Source: REEB95 sp035632055 (GTDB lineage: Bacteria; Pseudomonadota; Alphaproteobacteria; ATCC43930; CGMCC-115725). From it: a stretch of DNA of 64,000 nucleotides. The DNA is taken from contig DASQHO010000006.1 in assembly GCA_035632055.1 (NCBI GenBank), forward strand, positions 1 to 64,000. Reading direction: 5' to 3'. Shown here piece after piece: positions 38,571-47,592 of this stretch (the stretch's first letter is position 1; each line of letters begins with the position of its first letter). The position numbers and the translations under genes are program-made. Under the pieces are notes generated by a model. That model saw only the letters and a list, made by a program, of their open reading frames with translations, did no database searches and was not told the origin of the DNA.

Positions 38571-40498
38571 TTAAGCGTCGCCGTTTCCCAAAGTTTCGGA
38601 TCGGCCGAGGAGGTCTCCGGCGTTTCGCCGGACAGCGACATCCAGCGCGCGCGGAACCAGCTGCGCGCGGAAACATCGAGCTTGATGTGGCCCGCGTCCG
38701 GCGGACCAGATACGCCCAATGCGCTCCACGGAATTAGCGCATCGGCAACGATGCGTGGCTGGTCGGCGCCGAAATAATGCACCCGGCCGCCGGCAACCGC
38801 CGGGCATGCGGTCCCGTGATGCTCGCTCGGCGATCCGACGCAAAGCAGCGGCTTCATCGGCGGATAGTCGCGCGTCTTGCCCTTGGGCGGGATGAAATAG
38901 AGCGTGAAGCGGCGCGGTCCGGCGCCGGCATCGAGATCGAGCTCAACTCGATAGGCCTCGCTCAATGGGAAGCCGCCTTTATAAGCGAGCACGCCAATGT
39001 CGTAATAATCTTGGCCGATGGTCGCCAGGGCGATACCGCGCGCGTCCCAGGCTAGATAGGCCTCACCGAAGGGTACATTACCCGCGGCTGTCGCCAGCGG
39101 CGGCAACAGCGACGCCGGTTTCGGCCAGTCGATCAGCGACGGCTTGGCGAAATCGATCGCGGCATGCGGCACGCGGATCGCGTCGCGGCTTTGGCGCGTC
39201 ATTGGCGCCGCGGCGGCATGCAACAGCGGCAATTGGCGATTGACGGTCGCAAGCGCGGTGACTAACCGCTGGTACGGGCGGTCGTTGATATCGACGAGGC
39301 CGAAATTATAGTCCTCGCTGTCTTGCCGGCCGCCCAGCGGATAGTCGTAATACTGAAACCAGTCGAGACCGAGAATCTCCGGCACAGTGGCGAAGTTGCG
39401 CGCGGCGGCGCTGGCGCCAGCGGCGCGCTCGGCCTGGGTCTCGACCGTCATAAGATGCCCGTTGTTGCGGTTGCCGGTGCGGTTTTGGTGCGCGGCATAA
39501 AACCATTCCGAAATCAGCACCGGCTTGCCGCCTGACAGATTCCGCAAGCCATCGAAGAAATAAGGTGCGATCCAGCCTTCGGGACTATCGACATTGTAGT
39601 TGGTGGCGATGGCGTCGACGTAGCGCGCCTCGGCGCGCACCGCCGCCGGATCGTAGTAGATCGGCAGCCGGTCGCCGAAATAGAGCGCCTCGGGGTCGGC
39701 TTTGTGAATCGCCGCCGCGGCCAGCGCGTAATAGTGGTCGGCGACGACGCCGGTCCATTGGGATATCGCTTGAGCGCCGTCGCCGCCGGGCCTGAGGCGC
39801 GTCGTCCGGCGGGTGGCCAGCAGGTCCGCCCATGAATTGACGCCGGACGGCGGCACGAAATCGCGCGTGAAGCGCGACCAGTCGCCGACATAGTGGGCGC
39901 GCAGCATGGCGACGAACTGCTGCTTGGTGAAATTGGTGGCCGGCTTGCGCGCATAGAAGGTGAAGAGCGCGCCGTCCCACCAGCCGACCTCGTTGTCGGA
40001 GAAATAGCCGATGCGATAGGCGGTATTGCGGTAGGGCGCGATCAGCTTCGCGGCCTCCGCGTCCATAATCGCGCCCATGTCGGGCCGGAACGGGTCGAAC
40101 CAGTGGAACTTGGCCAGGCGGCCGAGTTCGAGATCGATGGTTGTCGGCAGACGCAATTGCGGCGGCGGCAGCGACCAGGCACCGGCGGCGTTGAAACCCC
40201 AAGCGTGCAGCCGCGCGTCGGTCGCGTCAATCCAGTCCGGCAGCGACGCGTAGTGCGCATGCCAGTCGTAATGCGGCCGATTAAGCTTGGCGCCGGATAG
40301 GCCGTCGTCGAGCACGTTGACGCCGATCGAGAAAGTGCGCTCGCCGCACGGATCGATCAACCAGGCGCGGCCGCCCTGCTCGACCGCGCGCCAGTGCGTC
40401 GTCGGCGCCTGGGCCAGATCGCAGGTGGCGAAGGCCGGGCTAATTAGAGTGACAAAGGCGGCGAGGGCGCTGACGCATGCTCGCCGAAACAGAATCAT
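38567..40498 (-). CDS. Secreted agarase-like glycoside hydrolase-like protein
   Basis: The 643-residue protein has a signal peptide cleaved near AFA-TCD (residues 1-25). A predicted TIM barrel of clan-A type spans about 30-430: SIGVNVLDD, then YFSDNEVGWWDG with Glu170 as likely acid/base, and PVLISEWFYAA with Glu331 as likely nucleophile. These features recall beta-agarases and related enzymes, but the substrate is open. Cys26 and Cys51 may pair. The last 170 residues resemble a carbohydrate-binding beta-sandwich of CBM9 type. It starts within the tldD stop (ATGA), so the two are translationally coupled. The function is inferred from fold and residues only. Confidence 0.65.
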   Translation of the reverse strand: MILFRRACVSALAAFVTLISPAFATCDLAQAPTTHWRAVEQGGRAWLIDPCGERTFSIGVNVLDDGLSGAKLNRPHYDWHAHYASLPDWIDATDARLHAWGFNAAGAWSLPPPQLRLPTTIDLELGRLAKFHWFDPFRPDMGAIMDAEAAKLIAPYRNTAYRIGYFSDNEVGWWDGALFTFYARKPATNFTKQQFVAMLRAHYVGDWSRFTRDFVPPSGVNSWADLLATRRTTRLRPGGDGAQAISQWTGVVADHYYALAAAAIHKADPEALYFGDRLPIYYDPAAVRAEARYVDAIATNYNVDSPEGWIAPYFFDGLRNLSGGKPVLISEWFYAAHQNRTGNRNNGHLMTVETQAERAAGASAAARNFATVPEILGLDWFQYYDYPLGGRQDSEDYNFGLVDINDRPYQRLVTALATVNRQLPLLHAAAAPMTRQSRDAIRVPHAAIDFAKPSLIDWPKPASLLPPLATAAGNVPFGEAYLAWDARGIALATIGQDYYDIGVLAYKGGFPLSEAYRVELDLDAGAGPRRFTLYFIPPKGKTRDYPPMKPLLCVGSPSEHHGTACPAVAGGRVHYFGADQPRIVADALIPWSALGVSGPPDAGHIKLDVSARSWFRARWMSLSGETPETSSADPKLWETATLN

Positions 40499-41928
40499 GC
40501 GGCAGTGCCACCCACGGTGAGTCCGTCCATCCGCAGCGTCGGCTGACCGACGCCAACCGGGACACCTTGGCCGTCCTTGCCGCAGGTGCCGACGCCGTCG
40601 TCGAGCTTCAGGTCATTGCCGATCATGGCAATCTTGGTGAGCGCGTCGGGACCGTTGCCGATCAACGTCACACCCTTGAGCGCGGGGCCGACCTTGCCAT
40701 TCTCGATCAGATAAGCTTCGGACGCCGAGAACACGAACTTGCCCGATGTAATGTCAACCTGGCCGCCGCCGAAATTGACGGCATAAATGCCGCGCTTCAC
40801 CGATGCGACGATCTCGGCCGGATCGTGCGGACCGGCGAGCATATAGGTGTTGGTCATGCGCGGCATCGGCGCGTGCGCATAGCTCTGCCGCCTGCCATTG
40901 CCGGTCGGTCGCATGCCCATGAGCCGGGCGTTGAGCCTGTCCTGCATATAGCCGCGCAGAATTCCGTCCTCGATCAGCGTCGTGCAGGCGCTCGGCGTGC
41001 CTTCGTCGTCGACAGTGAGCGAGCCACGCCGGTCCTTGAGCGTACCGTCGTCGACCACGGTGACGCCGGGTGCCGCGACGCGCTGGCCGATGAGTCCGGT
41101 AAATGCCGAAGTCTTCTTGCGGTTGAAATCACCTTCGAGGCCGTGTCCCACGGCCTCGTGTAGCATGACACCGGGCCAGCCGGGACCGAGCACGACAGTC
41201 ATCTCGCCAGCGGGTGCCGGCACCGACGACAGATTGACCAGCGCCTGCCGCAGCGCTTCGTCGACCTGCGACCGCCACTGCACGGGGTCGAGATAGCGCG
41301 CATATTCGACGCGGCCGCCGGCACCGTGACTGCCGACCTCCATGCGCCCGTTGTCTTCGACCACGACGCTGACGTTGAGTCGCACCAGCGGCCGGATATC
41401 GGCTTGCGCCTGGCCGTCAGCGCGGATGATCTCGACCGCGCGCCATTCGCCGGCAAGCGACGCCATCACCTGCTTGACGCGCTTGTCCTTGGCGCGGGCG
41501 TAAGCGTCAATGTCCATGAGAAGCTTGGTCTTCGCCTCGAACGGCACCAACTGAAGCGGATTGGTGTCGGTGTAGAGTTGGCGGTTCGTGCCCGGCGGCG
41601 GCGCGGCAATCGTGCCGGCGCGGCCTTGTTTGACCGCGCGCACGGTCTCGCTGGCGCGCCGGATCGCGTTCTCGGACAGTTCGGAAGCGTGCGCGTAGCC
41701 CGCCGCTTCGCCCGACAAAGCGCGCAGTCCGAACCCTTGCGATTGATCGAAGCTTGCGCTCTTGATGCGACCGTCGTCGAGCGCGAGCGCCTCCGACTGG
41801 CTCCATTCGAGGAATAGCTCGCCATCGTCCATGCCGGCGAGCGAGTCGCGAACGATCCGGTCGACGCGCGCGCGCTCCATGCCGGTGCCGGCGAAAAACA
41901 ACGTCTCGGCGCGCGCCAGATCGGTCAT
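40495..41928 (-). CDS. tldD: TldD metalloprotease subunit
   Basis: TldD is the catalytic half of the TldD-TldE protease, which cleaves extended peptides through a narrow channel and is known for microcin B17 and CcdA processing. The HExxxH zinc motif is HEAVGHGLEGDF. Also seen are GLRALSGEAAGYAHASEL, TVVDDGTLKDRRGSL and SYAHAPMPRMTNTYM. The open frame runs back to 42414 but an AGGAG site precedes the ATG at 41928, giving 477 residues. It is coupled by ATGA to the glycoside-hydrolase-like gene and divergent from the cox operon. Confidence 0.94.
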   Translation of the reverse strand: MTDLARAETLFFAGTGMERARVDRIVRDSLAGMDDGELFLEWSQSEALALDDGRIKSASFDQSQGFGLRALSGEAAGYAHASELSENAIRRASETVRAVKQGRAGTIAAPPPGTNRQLYTDTNPLQLVPFEAKTKLLMDIDAYARAKDKRVKQVMASLAGEWRAVEIIRADGQAQADIRPLVRLNVSVVVEDNGRMEVGSHGAGGRVEYARYLDPVQWRSQVDEALRQALVNLSSVPAPAGEMTVVLGPGWPGVMLHEAVGHGLEGDFNRKKTSAFTGLIGQRVAAPGVTVVDDGTLKDRRGSLTVDDEGTPSACTTLIEDGILRGYMQDRLNARLMGMRPTGNGRRQSYAHAPMPRMTNTYMLAGPHDPAEIVASVKRGIYAVNFGGGQVDITSGKFVFSASEAYLIENGKVGPALKGVTLIGNGPDALTKIAMIGNDLKLDDGVGTCGKDGQGVPVGVGQPTLRMDGLTVGGTAA

Positions 41929-42196
41929 GGCTCGGCTCCTTCTCGGTCCTGTTTCATTGCCAGAAACAGACATGGGGTGCCAGGGCCGTTTGCGCCAGCG
42001 CGGATGCGGCGCGTCCCCGCCGTTGTGCGGCAGTTTATGCGGCATAAAGTCGCAATGTTGCGGTTGGCGTCGTGCGTCGCTGTTCGCTATGACAGGCCGG
42101 ATGCGGGCCGGTTTCGCGGCATGACGCTTTCGTGTAGCGTCCCGCACCGTCGCCGCGGCGTCGCGGTGGCGCTTCGGCTCAGGCGAGGACGAGGGG
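41929..42196. promoter_or_regulatory. Divergent promoter region between tldD and the cox operon
   Basis: These 268 bases separate tldD from ctaC and hold no supportable gene. Promoters for both the tldD unit and the 11-kb respiratory operon should be here. I do not see a convincing -35/-10 pair or dyad. A GAGGACGAGGGG tract at 42185-42196 is the ctaC ribosome site. Confidence 0.5.
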
Positions 42197-43069
42197 ATGT
42201 CCATGACACGGCTTCCGGCAGGTGGGATCACGATTTTCGCGCGCCGCGCCACGCGCGCGCTGCTGGGGCTTCCGGCGCTGGTCTTCGGCACAGTGCAGGC
42301 ATGGGCCGAGCAGCCGCACGACTGGCAGCTCGGCTTGCAGCCGGGGGCGACGCCGGTGCGCGACCGTGTCGACGGCCTGAACAACGAGCTGCTGGTGATC
42401 ATCACGTTGGTCACGCTGTTCGTGATGGGCCTGCTGCTCTACGTGATGATTCGCTTCAACGCCAAGCGGCATCCGGTGCCATCGCGCACCACGCACAACA
42501 CGGTGCTCGAGCTAGTGTGGACGATGGTGCCGGTGCTGATCCTGGTGATCATCGCTGTGCCATCGTTCAAGCTGCTCTACTTCATGGACGACGTGCCGCA
42601 CGCGCAAATGACGGTTAAGGTCACCGGTCATCAATGGTACTGGAGCTACGACTATCCCGATCAGGGCGATTTCAGTTTCGACAGCAACATCCTGTCCGAC
42701 GCGCAGGACAAGCAGGCGGGCGATCCGCGCCTGCTCGGCACCGACAACGTGATGGTGGTGCCGGTCGGGCAGGTGGTGCGCGTGCTGATCACCAGCACCG
42801 ACGTCATCCACAGCTGGTTCGTCCCCTCGGCCGGCGTCCAGGAATACGCGATGCCCGGCCGTGTCAACGAAGCCTGGGTCAAGTTCGAGCGGCCGGGCGT
42901 CTATTACGGCCAGTGCAATCAGATCTGCGGTATCAATCACCCGTTCATGCCGATCGAGATCCGCGCCGTCTCGGTCGACGCCTTCACCAAGTGGGCGGCT
43001 GACGCCAAGAAGAAGTATTCGAGCAACGACGACGGCGCACTGAAGTTCGCCGCCGAGGCATCGCGGTAG
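42197..43069 (+). CDS. ctaC: Cytochrome c oxidase subunit II
   Basis: Subunit II takes electrons from cytochrome c through its binuclear CuA centre. The 290-residue precursor has a signal peptide ending QAWA, two membrane helices (about 70-92 and 108-132) and a periplasmic cupredoxin domain with GHQWYWSYDYP and the CuA loop at 240-251. That loop reads CNQICGINHPFM, so the copper Cys240, Cys244, His248 and Met251 are present. Gln242 replaces the usual Glu whose side chain contacts the magnesium site. An ATG two codons on (42203) is an equally good start. It is the first gene of the cox operon. Confidence 0.95.
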   Translation: MSMTRLPAGGITIFARRATRALLGLPALVFGTVQAWAEQPHDWQLGLQPGATPVRDRVDGLNNELLVIITLVTLFVMGLLLYVMIRFNAKRHPVPSRTTHNTVLELVWTMVPVLILVIIAVPSFKLLYFMDDVPHAQMTVKVTGHQWYWSYDYPDQGDFSFDSNILSDAQDKQAGDPRLLGTDNVMVVPVGQVVRVLITSTDVIHSWFVPSAGVQEYAMPGRVNEAWVKFERPGVYYGQCNQICGINHPFMPIEIRAVSVDAFTKWAADAKKKYSSNDDGALKFAAEASR

Positions 43070-43085
43070 CATTCGCGAGGAACAC

Positions 43086-44702
43086 ATGACTTATGGAACG
43101 ATGACGCACGACGAGCACGCCGATCACCGCCCCGGCTTCGTCGCCCGCTGGCTGTTTTCGACGAATCACAAGGACATCGGCACGCTCTATCTGATCTTCT
43201 CGATTACCGCCGGTCTGATCGGCGGCGCATTGTCCGTAGTCATGCGCTACAACCTGATGCAGCCCGGCGACGCGCTGTTCCACAACGACCACCAGCTCTA
43301 CAACGTCATCATCACCGCGCACGGCCTCATCATGGTGTTTTTCCTGGTGATGCCGGCTCTGATCGGCGGCTTCGGCAACTGGTTCGTGCCGCTGATGATT
43401 GGCTCGCCTGACATGGCGTTCCCGCGCATGAACAACATCAGCTTCTGGCTGTTGGTGCCGGCGGTCCTGTTGCTGCTGGGCTCGACATTGGTCGGCGATC
43501 CCGCTGGCGCCGGTGTGGGCTGGACGCTGTACCCGCCGCTCTCGGCCAAGCTCGGTCATCCCGGCCCTGCAGTCGACATGGTGATCTTCTCGCTGCATTT
43601 GGCCGGCGCATCATCAATCATGGGCGCGATCAATTTCATCACCACGATCTTCAACATGCGCGCCCCGGGCATGACGCTGCACAAGATGCCGCTGTTTGTC
43701 TGGTCGATTCTGGTGACGGCCTTCCTGTTGCTGCTGGCGCTGCCGGTGCTGGCGGGCGCGATCACCATGCTGCTCACCGACCGCAACTTCGGCACCACGT
43801 TCTTCATTCCGTCGGGCGGCGGCGATCCACTGCTGTTCCTGCACCTGTTCTGGTTCTTCGGTCATCCCGAAGTCTACATCATGATTTTGCCGGCCTTTGG
43901 CATCATCAGTCAGGTGGTCTCAACCTTCTCGAAGAAGCCGGTGTTCGGTTATCTCGGCATGGCCTACGCAATGGTGTCGATCGGCGTGATCGGCTTCGTG
44001 GTGTGGGCGCACCACATGTTCACCACCGGCATCAGCGTTGATACCCAAGCCTATTTCACCGCCGCCACGATGGTCATCGCGGTGCCGACGGGCATCAAGA
44101 TCTTCTCGTGGATCGCGACGATGTGGGAGGGTTCGATCGAGTTCAAGACGCCGATGCTGTTCGCCATCGGCTTCCTGTTCCTGTTCACCGTCGGCGGTGT
44201 GACGGGCGTGGTGCTTGCAAACGCGGGCGTCGATCACGTGCTGCACAATACCTACTACGTCGTCGCGCACTTCCATTACGTGTTGTCGCTCGGCGCGGTG
44301 TTTGGCCTGTTCTGCGGCTTCTACTATTGGATCGGCAAGATGTCGGGCCGCCAGTACAATGAGACCTTCGGCAAGATCCATTTCTGGACGACGTTCATCG
44401 GCGTCAATCTGACGTTCTTCCCAATGCATTTCCTCGGGTTGGCCGGCATGCCGCGACGGATCAGCGACTATCCGGACGCGTTCGCGGGCTGGAACATGGT
44501 CGCGTCGATCGGTTCGTACATCTCCTACGCTTCGACCCTGTTCTTCATTTTCATCATCTTCCACACGCTGCTCGCTGGGCGAAAGGTGGGCGCGAACTAC
44601 TGGGGCGAAGGCGCGACGACGCTCGAATGGACGCTGCCGTCACCGCCGCCATTCCATAGCTATGATGAGCTGCCGCACATCGCTTCGACGTCCGGCCACT
44701 GA
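43086..44702 (+). CDS. ctaD: Cytochrome c oxidase subunit I (aa3 type)
   Basis: The catalytic subunit carries haem a and the haem a3-CuB centre where oxygen is reduced. The 538-residue protein has twelve helices. It shows the haem a ligand region HGLIMVFF, the CuB/crosslink motif WFFGHPEVY, the CuB pair WAHHMF and the haem ligands VAHFHY. GHPEV keeps the D-channel glutamate and GNWFVPLMIGSPDMAFPRMNN the channel entrance, so it is an A1-type proton pump. A GAGGA site six bases upstream fixes the start. Confidence 0.97.
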   Translation: MTYGTMTHDEHADHRPGFVARWLFSTNHKDIGTLYLIFSITAGLIGGALSVVMRYNLMQPGDALFHNDHQLYNVIITAHGLIMVFFLVMPALIGGFGNWFVPLMIGSPDMAFPRMNNISFWLLVPAVLLLLGSTLVGDPAGAGVGWTLYPPLSAKLGHPGPAVDMVIFSLHLAGASSIMGAINFITTIFNMRAPGMTLHKMPLFVWSILVTAFLLLLALPVLAGAITMLLTDRNFGTTFFIPSGGGDPLLFLHLFWFFGHPEVYIMILPAFGIISQVVSTFSKKPVFGYLGMAYAMVSIGVIGFVVWAHHMFTTGISVDTQAYFTAATMVIAVPTGIKIFSWIATMWEGSIEFKTPMLFAIGFLFLFTVGGVTGVVLANAGVDHVLHNTYYVVAHFHYVLSLGAVFGLFCGFYYWIGKMSGRQYNETFGKIHFWTTFIGVNLTFFPMHFLGLAGMPRRISDYPDAFAGWNMVASIGSYISYASTLFFIFIIFHTLLAGRKVGANYWGEGATTLEWTLPSPPPFHSYDELPHIASTSGH

Positions 44703-44705
44703 GCG

Positions 44706-45653
44706 ATGAGCCCGCCGGCACTCGATACCGCGACGGTCGCGCTTTCGCGCGCGATGCCGGCCGATTTCGTTCCTGCGGTCGGCGACTATTTCGCGCTACT
44801 GAAGCCGCGGGTGATGTCGCTGGTGGTGTTCACCGGCTTCGTCGGGCTCTATCTTGCACCCGGTCATTTGCATCCGTTGCTGGCGGCGGTCGCCGTACTC
44901 TGTATCGCCGTTGGCGCCGGCGCGGCGGGTGCCATCAATATGTGGTACGAGCGCGATATCGACGCGGTGATGGAGCGCACGCGCCGTCGGCCACTGCCGG
45001 CCGGCCGCATGGTGCCGGGCGACGCGCTCGGCTTCGGCGCAGTCCTCGCGGTTAGCTCGGTCATCGTCATGGGCCTAGCGGTCAATACCGCAGCGGCAGC
45101 ACTGTTGGCGCTGGCGATCGGCTTCTACGTCTTCGTCTATACGATCGGCCTCAAGCGCCGTACGCCGCAGAATATCGTCATTGGCGGCGCCGCTGGCGCC
45201 TTTCCGCCGATGATTGGCTGGGCAGCGGTCACCGGCAATGTCAGCGTCGCGTCGCTGGCGCTGTTTGCACTCATCTTCTTCTGGACGCCGCCGCATTTCT
45301 GGGCGCTGTCGCTCTACCGCGCCGGCGATTATGCGCGCGCCGGCGTGCCGATGCTGCCGGTCGTCGCCGGCAAGACGGAAACCAAGAAGCAGATGCTGCT
45401 TTATACTATCGTACTGTGGCCAGTGGCACTGGCGCCGGCATTGCTGCACGCTACCGGGTGGCTCTATGGCGCGGCAGCGTTGGTGCTGTCGGCGCTGTTC
45501 ACGCTGAGTGCGCTTGCCGTCCGGCGCGACGAAAGCGACCGCGCAGCTCGCCGCATGTTCGGTTTTTCGATCCTCTACCTGTTCCTGCTGTTCGCCTTGA
45601 TGGCGATTGACCGCGCACCCGGGCTCTTGGCGATCCCGGGCTTCGGGGCATGA
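44706..45653 (+). CDS. ctaB: Protohaem IX farnesyltransferase (haem O synthase)
   Basis: CtaB farnesylates haem B to haem O, the precursor of haem A for the oxidase. The 315-residue UbiA-superfamily membrane protein has NMWYERDIDAVMERTRRRPLPAGR and, in the second Asp-rich position, a WTPPHFWALSLYR segment typical of haem O synthases. It starts three bases after ctaD and ends overlapping the next small gene by four bases. Confidence 0.95.
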   Translation: MSPPALDTATVALSRAMPADFVPAVGDYFALLKPRVMSLVVFTGFVGLYLAPGHLHPLLAAVAVLCIAVGAGAAGAINMWYERDIDAVMERTRRRPLPAGRMVPGDALGFGAVLAVSSVIVMGLAVNTAAAALLALAIGFYVFVYTIGLKRRTPQNIVIGGAAGAFPPMIGWAAVTGNVSVASLALFALIFFWTPPHFWALSLYRAGDYARAGVPMLPVVAGKTETKKQMLLYTIVLWPVALAPALLHATGWLYGAAALVLSALFTLSALAVRRDESDRAARRMFGFSILYLFLLFALMAIDRAPGLLAIPGFGA

Positions 45654-45784
45654 GCGAGATCGCCCTCATGGACGAGCGCCAGCGCCGCATCCGGTCGCGC
45701 AATCGGGCCCTGCTGCTGTTGCTACTGGGGGTGGTCGCGCTCTTCTACCTGATCGCGCTCGTGCGCCTGGGTGTCTGGTCGTGA
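45650..45784 (+). CDS. 44-residue single-span membrane protein in the cox operon (CoxF-like position)
   Basis: This short gene has an ATG overlapping the ctaB stop (ATGA) and a stop overlapping the ctaG start (GTGA). It encodes a basic N-terminus (about 8-19, many Arg) followed by one hydrophobic helix (about 20-38, LLLLLLGVVALFYLIAL) and a short RLGVWS tail. The layout predicts one span with the N-terminus in the cytoplasm. Small proteins in exactly this place occur in alphaproteobacterial cox operons and are presumed assembly factors. No biochemical function can be assigned from sequence. Confidence 0.8.
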   Translation: MSEIALMDERQRRIRSRNRALLLLLLGVVALFYLIALVRLGVWS

Positions 45785-46374
45785 CACGGGGCGATCGCGG
45801 CAAACGCTGGACGGTGAGCGGCCTGCTGCTGGTCGTGGCCTGTATGGTCGCTTTGGTGGTTGCGTCGGTGCCGCTCTACCGACTGTTCTGCACCGTCACT
45901 GGCTACAACGGCACGACGCAGCGTGCTCAAAGCGCGCCGGTCGCGAACGTGCCCGGCCGCGTCATCACAGTCCGTTTTGACGCCAACACCGCACCCAATC
46001 TCGATTGGGAATTCCGCCCACTGCAGTCGGCGGTGCAGGTGCACCCAGGCGAGACCAAGACGGTTGCCTATCATGCGGTCAATCGCGGTCCGGTGCCGGT
46101 TATCGGAACCGCCACCTTCAACGTCACGCCCGCCAAGACTGGACTCTATTTCGACAAGCTGCAGTGCTTCTGCTTCACCCGGCAGTCTCTCGCGCCCGGT
46201 GAAGCCAAGGACCTGACCGTGACGTTCTTCGTCGATCCGGATATCGTCAACGATTCCAACGACGCCGATGTCGACACGATCACGTTGAGCTACACCATGT
46301 TCCGTGCCCAGGACCAAGACGGTGCCGCCCAGACCGCGTCGGTGCCCGTCGCCGCTCCGGCCCAGTTTCGCTGA
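45781..46374 (+). CDS. ctaG: Cytochrome c oxidase assembly protein CtaG/Cox11
   Basis: CtaG delivers copper to the CuB site of subunit I. The 197-residue protein has one N-terminal helix (about 11-33), RLFCTVTGYNGTTQ, then a periplasmic immunoglobulin-like domain with the copper-binding CFCF motif in KLQCFCFTRQSL. The start is the GTG at 45781 inside the preceding stop codon; the longer open frame back to 45607 runs through ctaB and the 44-residue gene. Confidence 0.94.
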   Translation: MTRGDRGKRWTVSGLLLVVACMVALVVASVPLYRLFCTVTGYNGTTQRAQSAPVANVPGRVITVRFDANTAPNLDWEFRPLQSAVQVHPGETKTVAYHAVNRGPVPVIGTATFNVTPAKTGLYFDKLQCFCFTRQSLAPGEAKDLTVTFFVDPDIVNDSNDADVDTITLSYTMFRAQDQDGAAQTASVPVAAPAQFR

Positions 46375-46385
46375 AGGATGAGCCA

Positions 46386-47210
46386 ATGACCGAATCCAGC
46401 CACGCAACGGGCCACGCCGGCCACAAGCACCCTTACCATCTCGTCGATCCGAGCCCGTGGCCGTTGGTCGGATCGATCATCGCCGGCGTACTCACTGGCG
46501 GTGCGGTGTGGTGGCTGCATGGCGGCCCGCCTTGGGTCATGGCCGCAGGCATGCTCGGCGTGCTCGGGATCATGTTCGTGTGGTGGCGCGACGTTATCAT
46601 TGAGGCCGAATTCCAGGGCTTCCACACTCCGGTTGTACAGATCGGCCTGCGCTTCGGCATGGCTCTGTTCATCGCCTCGGAAGTGATGTTCTTCTCCGCC
46701 TTCTTCTGGGCGTTCTTCTCCTCGGCGCTCTATCCGGTCGGCGGCGTGTGGCCGCCCAAGGGCATCCGGCCGTTCGATCCCTGGGACATCGCATTCCTCA
46801 ACACGATGGTGCTGTTGCTGTCCGGCACGACCGTGACATGGGCGCACCACGCACTGATCGAGAACGACCGCAAGAACCTGGTGCGCGGCCTAATCGTGAC
46901 CGTTCTATTGGGCATGACGTTTACGGCGCTGCAAGCCTTCGAGTACGCGCATGCGGCGTTCGGCTTCAAAGATGGAATCTATCCGTCGACCTTCTTCATG
47001 GCGACCGGCTTCCACGGCTTCCATGTCATCATTGGCACGACATTCCTCGCCGTGTGCCTGTTCCGTGCCATCGCCGGGCATTTTAAACCGGACCACCATT
47101 TTGGCTTCGAAGCCGCGGCGTGGTACTGGCATTTCGTCGACGTGGTTTGGCTGTTCCTGTTCATCTGCGTCTATTGGTGGGGTTCCGGCGGCGCCTATAT
47201 TGCCGGGTGA
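46386..47210 (+). CDS. ctaE: Cytochrome c oxidase subunit III
   Basis: Subunit III has no redox centre but stabilises the oxidase and helps proton uptake. The 274-residue protein has seven predicted helices, with WWRDVIIEAEFQGFHT, FIASEVMFFSAFFWAFF and the C-terminal WYWHFVDVVWLFLFICVYWW all typical. A His-rich N-terminus precedes the first helix. It is followed after four bases by DUF983. Confidence 0.97.
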   Translation: MTESSHATGHAGHKHPYHLVDPSPWPLVGSIIAGVLTGGAVWWLHGGPPWVMAAGMLGVLGIMFVWWRDVIIEAEFQGFHTPVVQIGLRFGMALFIASEVMFFSAFFWAFFSSALYPVGGVWPPKGIRPFDPWDIAFLNTMVLLLSGTTVTWAHHALIENDRKNLVRGLIVTVLLGMTFTALQAFEYAHAAFGFKDGIYPSTFFMATGFHGFHVIIGTTFLAVCLFRAIAGHFKPDHHFGFEAAAWYWHFVDVVWLFLFICVYWWGSGGAYIAG

Positions 47211-47214
47211 CCGC

Positions 47215-47592
47215 GTGCCTGCCGCTGACCAAGCGCCGGTTTCGCTGCTGTCGGTCGCGTTGCGGTGCCGCTGTCCGCGTTGCGGTGAAGGCCGGTTGTT
47301 CGACGGACTGCTCAAGGTGACTCCGCGTTGCGCACAATGCGGGCTCGATCTGCGCGCCGAGGACGCCGGCGATGGACCGGCCGTGCTCGTGATGTTCGTG
47401 CTTGGTGCCATTGTGGTGGCGGGGGCACTGCTGGTCGAGATCCTTTTCGCGCCACCGCTTTGGGTTCATATCGTGCTGTGGACGCCGGTGACATTCGCCG
47501 GCGCCGTCACCCTGCTGCGGCCGCTCAAGGCGGTTCTCATCGCGCAGCAATACCGGCACCGCGCGCTTGGCAGCGGACCCGCAGACGCGTGA
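47215..47592 (+). CDS. DUF983 membrane protein
   Basis: The 125-residue protein has an N-terminal zinc-ribbon-like part (CRCPRCGEGRLF, then CAQCGLDL) and two C-terminal helices (about 52-72 and 78-98). DUF983 proteins regularly sit between subunit III and surf1 in alphaproteobacterial cox operons; a role in oxidase biogenesis is presumed but not shown. The GTG at 47215 is chosen because it starts just after the ctaE stop; the open frame upstream belongs to ctaE. Confidence 0.85.
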   Translation: MPAADQAPVSLLSVALRCRCPRCGEGRLFDGLLKVTPRCAQCGLDLRAEDAGDGPAVLVMFVLGAIVVAGALLVEILFAPPLWVHIVLWTPVTFAGAVTLLRPLKAVLIAQQYRHRALGSGPADA

